5,457 bases of DNA from an uncultured Prevotellaceae bacterium (GTDB lineage Bacteria > Bacteroidota > Bacteroidia > Bacteroidales > Bacteroidaceae). The position numbers were made by a program, and so were the translations under genes. Shown here piece by piece: positions 1-5,016 of the stretch; positions within the stretch are counted from its first letter, which is position 1; each line of letters starts with the position of its first letter. The notes under the pieces are model-generated. The model did not search any database, was not told the origin of the DNA, and was given only the letters and a program-made list of their open reading frames with translations. The DNA lies in assembly GCA_946413885.1 (NCBI GenBank), contig CAMKMK010000158.1:1-5457 (forward strand), written 5' to 3'.

Positions 1-16
1 CGCCGTTCTTTAATCC

Positions 17-60
17 AGGAGAGGATGTACCCAATCAAGGTACATCCTCTCCTTTGACTT
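17..60 (+). terminator. Intrinsic terminator of an upstream gene
   Basis: A perfect 15-bp inverted repeat (arms 17-31 and 39-53, 7-nt loop) is followed by a T-rich run ending in five Ts at 56-60 (TTGACTTTTT over 54-60 and on). This is the form of a Rho-independent terminator. A TAA at 11-13, read in the frame GCC-GTT-CTT-TAA, could be the stop of the gene that lies mostly left of the window, which would place the hairpin 3 nt after it; so few codons cannot prove that gene. The stem is almost symmetrical in sequence, but the reverse strand lacks a comparable U-tract, so it is most likely one-directional. Confidence 0.8.
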
Positions 61-77
61 TTTACATACAAAAGAGG

Positions 78-818
78 ATGAGAACACATATAATACGGGA
101 AAATAGTATTCTATTTATCTTTCTGATGATTTTTATGCCCATTCGAGGACAGCGAATCATGTCTTACAATATCCAACATGGCCATGGTTTGGATGATCAA
201 ATTAATTTGGAGCGGACAGCTGAGTTGATACGTTCTGAAAATCTTGATATTGTTGCTGTTCAAGAATTGGATAGTTGCTGTAAGAGAACGGACTTTGTGG
301 ACCAGCCCAACGAATTAGCTCGATTAACGGGGATGCATATGACATTTGCTCCTGCCATCAATTTTCAAGGTGGACGTTATGGAGTAGGAATCCTCAGTAA
401 AGAGAAACCTATTTCCGTTCAACGCATTCCTTTGCCAGGCAAGGAAGAAGCGCGTGTGTTGTTGGTGGTTGAGATGAATCAATATGTGATGGCATGCACT
501 CATTTGGCCCTTACTGAAGCCGACCGCATGGCATCCATTCCTGTTATAACAGAGGCAGCCCGAGCCTACAATAAACCTTTCCTTTTGGCAGGAGATTGGA
601 ATGATTCTCCTCAAAGTGACTTCATTCATGCAATGAAGGAGCATTTCATACTCCTCTCTGATGTTGATATGCTGACTTTTCCTTCTGATGCTCCCAAAAC
701 GTGCATCGACTATATTGGCCTCTATCAGCCTTCACCTAAGAATTTGAAGGTATGCGAGTGTACTATTATATATACCCAAAACTCTGATCACTTGCCGATA
801 GAAATAGAGCTGGAGTAA
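78..818 (+). CDS. Exported endonuclease/exonuclease/phosphatase family hydrolase
   Basis: This encodes 246 residues of the EEP (DNase I/exonuclease III/inositol phosphatase) fold, which uses Mg2+ to cleave phosphodiesters or phosphomonoesters. The visible active-site set is complete: N31 in SYNIQHG, E63 in VQELD, Y101 in GRYGVGIL, H142 in CTHLAL, D173 and N175 in LAGDWND, D211 in CIDYIG, and D237-H238 in the terminal SDHLPI. Residues 1-25 form a hydrophobic Sec-type signal peptide (hydrophobic core FIFLMIF), so the protein should act outside the cytoplasm; no lipobox is seen. The ATG at 78 is preferred over the TTG at 54 because it puts a charged n-region directly before the signal core and leaves the terminator outside the gene. 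Purine-rich AAAGAGG lies immediately before it. The substrate (nucleic acid, phospholipid head group or sugar phosphate) cannot be told from sequence alone. Confidence 0.9.
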   Translation: MRTHIIRENSILFIFLMIFMPIRGQRIMSYNIQHGHGLDDQINLERTAELIRSENLDIVAVQELDSCCKRTDFVDQPNELARLTGMHMTFAPAINFQGGRYGVGILSKEKPISVQRIPLPGKEEARVLLVVEMNQYVMACTHLALTEADRMASIPVITEAARAYNKPFLLAGDWNDSPQSDFIHAMKEHFILLSDVDMLTFPSDAPKTCIDYIGLYQPSPKNLKVCECTIIYTQNSDHLPIEIELE

Positions 819-919
819 ATTCGCTTGAGACTTGTTCTTCTTTATAGAGTCAAAAAGTTCGTTAAAATGATGGCGGAATGGAATGTTTTGACTAATTTTA
901 CCGCAGAAATTCAAGTATA

Positions 920-1423
920 ATGGCAAGTTATTGGACAAGAAAGGATGATCAATCTGGGGAATTGACAACTGTGAAACCTTGGGAAGAGATCTTGGGACAT
1001 GGTGACAGGAATGTTCCCCATTTGCGTTATCATGTAGTGTGTGGCGTAGTGGAACAGGATGGACGTTTCCTTTGTATGCAGAAGGGGCAGACAAAGTATG
1101 CCTATACGACTGACAAATGGGAATTCCCAGGTGGTAAGGTGAAATCTGGCGAGAGTCCTGAGCGTGCTTTACATCGCGAATTACAGGAAGAGATGGATTA
1201 TGACGTAAAAGTGGGAGATTTCTTGGGTGAAGTGACCCATACTTATCCTGATTTTACTATTAGCATGCAAGCTTTCTTTTGTTCTGCTGTATCTCATGAA
1301 TTACATTGCAAAGAACACCAGTCCTTCCGCTGGTGTAGTGTGGAAGAAATGGACGAATTGGATTGGTGTGAGGCAGATAAGGCTATCGTAGGAATGTTAA
1401 AAAAGAACATGTGCCGTGTTTAA
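920..1423 (+). CDS. MutT-like Nudix hydrolase (NTP pyrophosphohydrolase)
   Basis: This is a cytosolic 167-residue Nudix hydrolase, probably cleaving a nucleoside triphosphate such as 8-oxo-dGTP to the monophosphate and pyrophosphate. The Nudix box runs from G72 to about Y94: G72-x5-E78-x7-R86-E87-L-Q-E90-E91, preceded by KWEFPGGK. The glycine that normally ends the box (GU) is replaced by D93 (EEMDY). The C-terminal FRWCSVEEMDELDWCEAD has the form seen in MutT proteins. The domain core starts near residue 37, so the first 35 residues are an extension compared with a typical MutT of about 130 residues. ATG 920 is the first ATG after an in-frame stop at 893-895; later GTG/TTG starts are possible. 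The gene lies 101 bp after the EEP gene and overlaps the next gene by 8 bp. The exact substrate is inferred from family resemblance. Confidence 0.9.
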   Translation: MASYWTRKDDQSGELTTVKPWEEILGHGDRNVPHLRYHVVCGVVEQDGRFLCMQKGQTKYAYTTDKWEFPGGKVKSGESPERALHRELQEEMDYDVKVGDFLGEVTHTYPDFTISMQAFFCSAVSHELHCKEHQSFRWCSVEEMDELDWCEADKAIVGMLKKNMCRV

Positions 1424-1634
1424 GAAAAGACTATTGAAGATTATTAATGCAGTGCTTGCCTTCTCTCTTGCAATTTTAGGTCTCGAGTCTTGTCATCGTA
1501 AAACCTATGGTCAAGAGGAGGCACAGAGGGATGTTATTCGTGGTCGTGAGATGAGGGTCATGTATGGTGTTTCTCCCATCCGCTATCAGCGTCAGGCTGA
1601 AGCTGAACGTATCATTGAAGAGGTGATAAAGTAA
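1416..1634 (+). CDS. Small putative lipoprotein overlapping the Nudix gene
   Basis: This 72-residue protein starts at GTG 1416, inside the last codons of the Nudix gene (8-bp overlap), an arrangement suited to translational coupling. The N-terminus has a basic start (MFKKRLLK), a hydrophobic stretch (NAVLAFSLAILGL) and a lipobox-like LESC with the cysteine at residue 26; glutamate at the -2 position is unusual for a lipobox. The rest is short, charged and probably extracytoplasmic, with an MYGVSP motif near residues 49-54 and a helical end (QAEAERIIEEVIK). The N-terminus and the YG(V/x)P-like motif recall small Bacteroidales lipoproteins associated with radical SAM genes, but no radical SAM gene is in the window and the resemblance is from memory only. 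No ATG start is available in this frame upstream of the signal. Function unknown. Confidence 0.72.
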   Translation: MFKKRLLKIINAVLAFSLAILGLESCHRKTYGQEEAQRDVIRGREMRVMYGVSPIRYQRQAEAERIIEEVIK

Positions 1635-1661
1635 GTTTTATTTTCTATTCATTTGTGGTTT

Positions 1662-2225
1662 TCATTCCTCTCCTTTTCCTTTCTGGAAATCTTTCAGCAT
1701 TTTCATTTTTTCCATTAAATCCTTTGCATCGTACTTTCGTTGAATGACCAGAAAGTCCGGATCAAAATAGGCAACAATATGTCCTACTTCTGACTCTGAG
1801 GATTTGTTTCTTGCCCGATACGTATGGAATGCGCGGAAGCCAATGAATTTACGGGGAGTCTGAAGGAATTGTATAAGATCAATCGTTTCTTTTTGGATAG
1901 TGGAAGACAGATTCTCCAACTTGTCTGTCAAATTTGTGATTTCTTTTTTATTTGCATTCGTGTGGAGTACACTGTCCAATTGATTATGTAGAGCAGTCAT
2001 CTCTATCTTGTCGCACTGGATTTTTTCCACTTTGTCCATTAGTTCTGGACTATCTAATGGAGCAAAAGCACTATCCAATACTGTTTCCTGTTTTTCATAA
2101 CTGTCAGGATCGTAGAGAATCGTTTTCACTGCTTTCTCCAACATTTCTTCAGCGCGGTCTTTTGGTGTTTGCGAACAAGCTCCAAATGCCATTGTTACGA
2201 TAGCTAATCCGATAGTTTTTCTCAT
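1662..2225 (-). CDS. Bacteroidales lipoprotein of unknown function
   Basis: This 187-residue protein has a clear lipoprotein signal: basic MRK, a hydrophobic core, and lipobox FGAC with C17. The mature part begins with a helix and a DPDSYEKQETVLDSAF stretch (residues 39-54), a motif I recall from other Bacteroidetes lipoproteins without a firm family name. A long charged helical region with likely coiled-coil character covers about 60-118. The C-terminal 50 residues look alpha/beta (FIGFRAFHTYRARN, then VGHIVAYFDPDF) and end in a lysine-rich helix. The start at 2225 is chosen because the longer reading frame begins with TTG at 2258, inside the proposed -7 promoter box, and would push the signal peptide inward. 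It is convergent with the small lipoprotein gene (27-bp gap) and divergent from the glycine-zipper gene. No enzymatic motif is visible. Confidence 0.85.
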   Translation of the reverse strand: MRKTIGLAIVTMAFGACSQTPKDRAEEMLEKAVKTILYDPDSYEKQETVLDSAFAPLDSPELMDKVEKIQCDKIEMTALHNQLDSVLHTNANKKEITNLTDKLENLSSTIQKETIDLIQFLQTPRKFIGFRAFHTYRARNKSSESEVGHIVAYFDPDFLVIQRKYDAKDLMEKMKMLKDFQKGKGEE

Positions 2226-2255
2226 AAAGTATCTTACATTCCTGTATCTGAAGAA

Positions 2256-2263
2256 CAAAGATA
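2256..2263 (-). promoter_or_regulatory. Bacteroidetes -7 box for the minus-strand lipoprotein
   Basis: On the minus strand this reads TATCTTTG, a full match to the Bacteroidetes -7 consensus TAnnTTTG. It lies 30 bp ahead of the chosen ATG at 2225, which implies a leader of roughly 20-25 nt. I do not see a TTTG -33 element at the usual 19-21 bp distance upstream, so the call rests on the -7 box and its position. Confidence 0.55.
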
Positions 2264-2328
2264 TAAAAAATAGGTGAATAGGATATCGCTTTTAGGCGAA
2301 CTTTATATGTTTGATGGAAAAAAGTTTT

Positions 2329-2336
2329 TATCTTTG
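2329..2336 (+). promoter_or_regulatory. Bacteroidetes -7 box for the glycine-zipper lipoprotein
   Basis: TATCTTTG matches TAnnTTTG fully. A TTTG at 2310-2313 could be the -33 element, but the 15-bp spacing is shorter than the usual 19-21 bp. Transcription would start near 2341-2345, leaving a leader of about 35-45 nt. The same octamer appears on the opposite strand 65 bp to the left, ahead of the divergent lipoprotein gene. Confidence 0.6.
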
Positions 2337-2387
2337 CGATGTGATTATAAAATTGAGTAAACGAAACCATATAAGAAAATGTTGACA

Positions 2388-3014
2388 ATGAAAAAATCTA
2401 TCTTTGTGTTGCTTTCTGCAACACTCCTTCTGAGTTCTTGCTCTTATTCACAATATTCTGGCTTGATGGCAGGAGCATCGGCAGGTTCTCTCTTGGGCAG
2501 TAGCATTGGTATGCTCAAAGGTGGACCACGTGGCCATGATAGAGGTACTGTTATCGGTATTCTGGCAGGTGCTGCAGCAGGTGCAGCTATTACAAATGCC
2601 ATCGAGAATCGCAATCGTAATTCTTTTGCTCGAGAAAACGTCACTTCGTATTCTCGCGGTTCTCTTCCGCTGAAAATCCAGAATGTGTCATTTCGAAACG
2701 AATATGGAAAGCAAACGAGCAGTCTTCATCGCAACGAAGAATGTACGCTTTACTTCGAATTGAAGAACGTGTCGACAGGTGGTCTTTATGCTGTGGAGCC
2801 TGCTGTTTACGAGGCAAGCAATAACCAACAGATTGCATTCTCGCCCTCTACCTGTGTAGAATATATAGGAGCAGGTCAGGTGATTCGTTATAGTGCTGTG
2901 GTGAAAGGCATGAATAGATTGAGAAATGGAACGGCCCAATTGGTGATATCCGCCTCAGTAGATGGAAGTGACTTTGTGGATTTGACCCAATTGACTGTGA
3001 CTACCCATAAATAG
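2388..3014 (+). CDS. Glycine-zipper lipoprotein with C-terminal beta domain
   Basis: This 208-residue outer-envelope lipoprotein has signal MKKSIFVLLSATLLLSSC with lipobox LSSC and C18. Residues 25-41 carry glycines at exactly every fourth position (G25, 29, 33, 37, 41) and residues 53-65 repeat the pattern (G53, 57, 61, 65). The two segments are joined by a polar loop containing KGGPRGHDRG, as expected for a glycine-zipper hairpin that inserts in or packs against a membrane (YMGG-like Gly-zipper families). Residues 95-208 form a beta-rich, probably Ig-like domain: a LKIQNVSFRNEYG start, CTLYFELKNVS, then a strand ending VIRYSAVV. An ATG at 2379 would add MLT; 2388 is preferred as giving the usual MKK signal start, but 2379 cannot be excluded. 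Divergent from the preceding lipoprotein. Role is inferred to be envelope integrity or assembly; no direct evidence. Confidence 0.85.
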   Translation: MKKSIFVLLSATLLLSSCSYSQYSGLMAGASAGSLLGSSIGMLKGGPRGHDRGTVIGILAGAAAGAAITNAIENRNRNSFARENVTSYSRGSLPLKIQNVSFRNEYGKQTSSLHRNEECTLYFELKNVSTGGLYAVEPAVYEASNNQQIAFSPSTCVEYIGAGQVIRYSAVVKGMNRLRNGTAQLVISASVDGSDFVDLTQLTVTTHK

Positions 3015-3067
3015 TCCTTTTTGTAAAATATTTGGCAGAAATAGGTGGAACATATTGCGTTTTTCCT

Positions 3068-3075
3068 TAATTTTG
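3068..3075 (+). promoter_or_regulatory. Bacteroidetes -7 box for the PH-domain gene
   Basis: TAATTTTG fits TAnnTTTG and lies 25 bp before ATG 3101, implying a very short leader of about 13-20 nt. A good -33 TTTG is not seen at 19-21 bp; the nearest TTTG (3031-3034) is 33 bp away. It suggests the gene can be transcribed independently of the lipoprotein gene that ends at 3014. Confidence 0.5.
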
Positions 3076-3100
3076 TACTCAAAGAAAACATCAGTTGATT

Positions 3101-3607
3101 ATGACAAACTATATTACAAGCAGTTTGGAGGAAGGTGAACACATCGTATTGAATGGTCGCCTCCATTGGGTTTCTATCTGTGAATACATTTTTTCCAGCA
3201 TCTTTCTGAGTCTTTTAGGCATCGGCCTTATCGTAGCAGGAGCTTTAGTCCATAAACCTGTTTTTTACATCGTTGGCGCTGTGGTTTTAGTGATTGCTGT
3301 CATCGTGTATCTGATAGGTCGCCTGATTCGCACTCGTACGGAGTTTGCCGTCACTACAGACCGCTTCATTCAGAAGGAAGGTATTTTGAATGTGAAGATG
3401 ACCGAGATACCCCTCTACAAAGTTGAGACAGTCAATTTTTATCAATCTTTATGGCAGCGTATGCTGAAGACAGGTTGCATCGAATTGGTTGGCTCAGGTG
3501 GAACGTCTCACCAGATTCATCGTATCGAGCATCCCATGGAGGTACGCAAGACCATCGTGTCTGCTATCAACAAGCAGGATGCCAAGATTCAGGAACATGA
3601 AGCCTAA
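3101..3607 (+). CDS. Membrane protein with bacterial PH domain (bPH2/YdbS-like)
   Basis: This 168-residue inner-membrane protein begins with a cytosolic segment in which LEEGEHIVLNGRLHW is typical of the family. Two transmembrane helices follow at about 24-49 and 54-76, separated by the short polar turn VHKP. The remainder, about 77-155, is a bacterial pleckstrin-homology domain (PF03703-like): EFAVTTDRFIQKEGIL, EIPLYKVETVNFYQSLWQR, then CIELVGSGG. The orientation with RTRTEF after the second helix puts the PH domain in the cytoplasm. Such proteins are thought to scaffold or sense at the membrane; no catalytic residues are expected and the partner is unknown. ATG 3101 is preferred over the TTG at 3095, which only adds MI. 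It converges on the oxidoreductase gene with a 9-bp gap. Confidence 0.88.
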   Translation: MTNYITSSLEEGEHIVLNGRLHWVSICEYIFSSIFLSLLGIGLIVAGALVHKPVFYIVGAVVLVIAVIVYLIGRLIRTRTEFAVTTDRFIQKEGILNVKMTEIPLYKVETVNFYQSLWQRMLKTGCIELVGSGGTSHQIHRIEHPMEVRKTIVSAINKQDAKIQEHEA

Positions 3608-3616
3608 GGGTGTTTT

Positions 3617-4729
3617 TTACTTAAGTTTCACCACTTTTCCTGTTTTTGCGCTTTTGCGTGCCGCATCCAGTATCTCCACGACGAGCAGATTATTCTCCAA
3701 TGAGCTTAAGTCGTAAGGGGGCAATTTGTGTTCTCGTCGTATCGTAGCTTTCAGGAAACGGAAGGAGTCATTGATGGGCGTATCTAATCGGGGTGCCTCA
3801 AATGGACCTTCGTTTTTGCGGTCGATGAAGGTTTCCATTTGTGTGGGAGTTTTCTGGAAGATGCTTCCCTTCATACCATATACGTACATATCCTTGCGTC
3901 CCTGGGACCAACACCACGAAGCCATGATTTGGACGGTCGTTCCTGGGTACTTCACTACGATGGTGGCATCATCGTCCACTTTAGGATAGACATTGGGCTT
4001 ATGCTGCTTTGTTACGCAATAGACACTTGTGGGTCGTTCGCCATGCATCAGCCAGGTAGCCAAATTGGCACCATAGCAACCGAAGTCGATGAGTGCTCCG
4101 CCTCCGTTTAGTACAGGGTCTGTCAGCCATTCCAGGAACATATCGCTGCATCCAATTTCCTTAGGACCTTCGTGTCCATCATAAATGTTGAGGCGAACCA
4201 AGTTGCCTATTTGTCCTTCTTGGATGAGCTTATAGGCGTATTGATTGCTGCTGTACCACGTAGTCTCGTAGTTTGTCAGCACCATGATGTCATATTTCTC
4301 TGCCAGTTTCTGGATACGTTTGGCTGCTTTCAGAGTGGTAGCGAGAGGCTTCTCCACCATCACATGAATATGGCGGGGAGCACAGGCTTCCACTACATTC
4401 TCGTGGTCATATATGGAGCCATAGGCTACCACAACTTCAGGTTTCGTGGCATCAAGCATCTCGCCCAAATCCTTATAGAAGAGTGATGCGTCCACCCTGC
4501 CCACTAAATCATTGTGGTGGCGATATGTATCATTCGGCTCTGCCACCCCGACTATTTGGAAGTCTCCTCGACCAATACGACGAACCACCTCGCCTAAATG
4601 TCCGTGAGTCACTCCTGCCACTCCCAATCTGAGCGGGGCATCTTGGGCAAACAGACCAAATGGTATCAAGCTTAGAACTATCAGTAGCATTTTGCTGCTG
4701 GATTTCAGAAAATGGAGATAAGATTTCAT
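3617..4729 (-). CDS. Exported Gfo/Idh/MocA family oxidoreductase
   Basis: This 370-residue protein has a Sec-type signal peptide (residues 1-29, ending LFAQ before DAP), so it is expected in the periplasm or at the cell surface. The mature part starts with a Rossmann strand-loop-helix (LGVAGVTHGHLGEVV, 35-49) for NAD(P) binding, then VAEPND, and the family EKP motif at 126-128 (VMVEKPLATT) with its probable catalytic lysine K127. The C-terminal alpha/beta domain contains GGGALIDFGCYGAN (209-222), where D215 and Y219 occupy the positions used as D and H/Y in this superfamily. It likely oxidises or reduces a sugar or sugar acid with bound nicotinamide cofactor. Exported relatives are frequent in Bacteroidetes carbohydrate loci, but no glycan-utilisation gene is adjacent here, so the substrate is unknown. 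No twin-arginine motif is visible in the signal. Confidence 0.9.
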   Translation of the reverse strand: MKSYLHFLKSSSKMLLIVLSLIPFGLFAQDAPLRLGVAGVTHGHLGEVVRRIGRGDFQIVGVAEPNDTYRHHNDLVGRVDASLFYKDLGEMLDATKPEVVVAYGSIYDHENVVEACAPRHIHVMVEKPLATTLKAAKRIQKLAEKYDIMVLTNYETTWYSSNQYAYKLIQEGQIGNLVRLNIYDGHEGPKEIGCSDMFLEWLTDPVLNGGGALIDFGCYGANLATWLMHGERPTSVYCVTKQHKPNVYPKVDDDATIVVKYPGTTVQIMASWCWSQGRKDMYVYGMKGSIFQKTPTQMETFIDRKNEGPFEAPRLDTPINDSFRFLKATIRREHKLPPYDLSSLENNLLVVEILDAARKSAKTGKVVKLK

Positions 4730-4757
4730 GTTGAATTGTTTTTTAGGTTACCTATGG

Positions 4758-4769
4758 CGTAAATTTACG
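4758..4769. promoter_or_regulatory. 12-bp palindrome, possible -7 region or operator
   Basis: CGTAAATTTACG is a perfect palindrome, centred 34-35 bp upstream of the oxidoreductase start at 4729. On the minus strand TAAATTTA differs from the TAnnTTTG -7 consensus only in the last base, at a distance from the ATG (about 30 bp) like that of the other -7 boxes in this window. It may therefore be the promoter core of the oxidoreductase, a regulator site overlapping it, or both. Confidence 0.4.
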
Positions 4770-4811
4770 AAAAAGATTCCGCTTTTCATCCATTTTATGT
4801 TGGAAAAAGAT

Positions 4812-4819
4812 TATTTTTG
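4812..4819 (+). promoter_or_regulatory. Candidate -7 box for glpK transcript
   Basis: TATTTTTG fits TAnnTTTG. It reads toward glpK, whose ATG is at 5017, and would give a long leader of about 190 nt containing the 46-codon frame. No TTTG sits 19-21 bp upstream. The distance to glpK makes this the promoter only if the leader is real; a closer promoter with poorer consensus cannot be excluded. Confidence 0.4.
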
Positions 4820-4846
4820 TATTCTGTAATTTGCTTTTCTGGGAAA

Positions 4847-4987
4847 ATGAGGCTCACTTTTGAACTTTGGATATTGATAGTTGCCCTATTGCGCAGTTTC
4901 GTTGTTACGAGAACAAGCGCGCCAGTATCTTTGGCATGTGATGGAAAGGTTCCCAATGCATGGAAACGAGTGACGCTGACCTTTTGA
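4847..4987 (+). CDS. Possible 46-residue leader peptide or spurious frame
   Basis: An ATG-to-TGA frame of 46 codons begins 27 bp after a TATTTTTG box and ends 29 bp before glpK. The product starts MRLTFELWILIVALLRSF, a short hydrophobic stretch, and ends in a basic tail (NAWKRVTLTF). It has no recognised motif, no lipobox, and no purine-rich site other than GGGAAA just before the ATG. It may be a leader peptide, a remnant of a lost gene or chance; codon evidence from so short a frame is weak. I do not recognise it. Confidence 0.2.
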   Translation: MRLTFELWILIVALLRSFVVTRTSAPVSLACDGKVPNAWKRVTLTF

Positions 4988-5016
4988 ATGAGAACAATTA
5001 ATTATGAAATAGAAAT

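Larger units (their letters stand above)
4730..5016. other. Intergenic region between divergent oxidoreductase and glpK
   Basis: This 287-bp stretch holds no confident gene. On the left side is a palindrome at 4758-4769 that may carry the oxidoreductase promoter on the minus strand. A TATTTTTG box at 4812-4819 reads rightward, and a 46-codon frame (4847-4987) follows it. The last 29 bp before glpK are AT-rich; TAATTATG at 4999-5006 is one base off the -7 consensus but too close to the ATG (5017) to leave much leader. I see no strong hairpin here. Confidence 0.6.

Noticed and set aside
1..77. Open frame in phase with the EEP gene from the left edge, suggesting a fusion protein
   Set aside because: It runs through a strong terminator hairpin, and the protein has its own signal peptide starting at 78.
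893..900. TAATTTTA as a -7 box for the Nudix gene
   Set aside because: It misses the final G of TAnnTTTG and has no -33 partner at the right distance; the gene may simply be co-transcribed with the EEP gene.
888..921. TTGACT (888-893) and TATAAT (916-921), resembling an E. coli sigma-70 promoter
   Set aside because: The spacer is 22 bp, the -10 overlaps the Nudix start codon, and Bacteroidetes promoters do not follow this consensus.
1635..1661. T-rich stretch between convergent genes as a bidirectional terminator
   Set aside because: No inverted repeat is present to form a stem.
2286..2299. Small dyad TCGC-n6-GCGA between the divergent promoters
   Set aside because: A 4-bp arm is expected by chance in a region of this length; not enough to call an operator.
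3839..4486. Plus-strand frames inside the oxidoreductase gene
   Set aside because: They are antisense shadows of a well-supported gene with conserved motifs across its full length.
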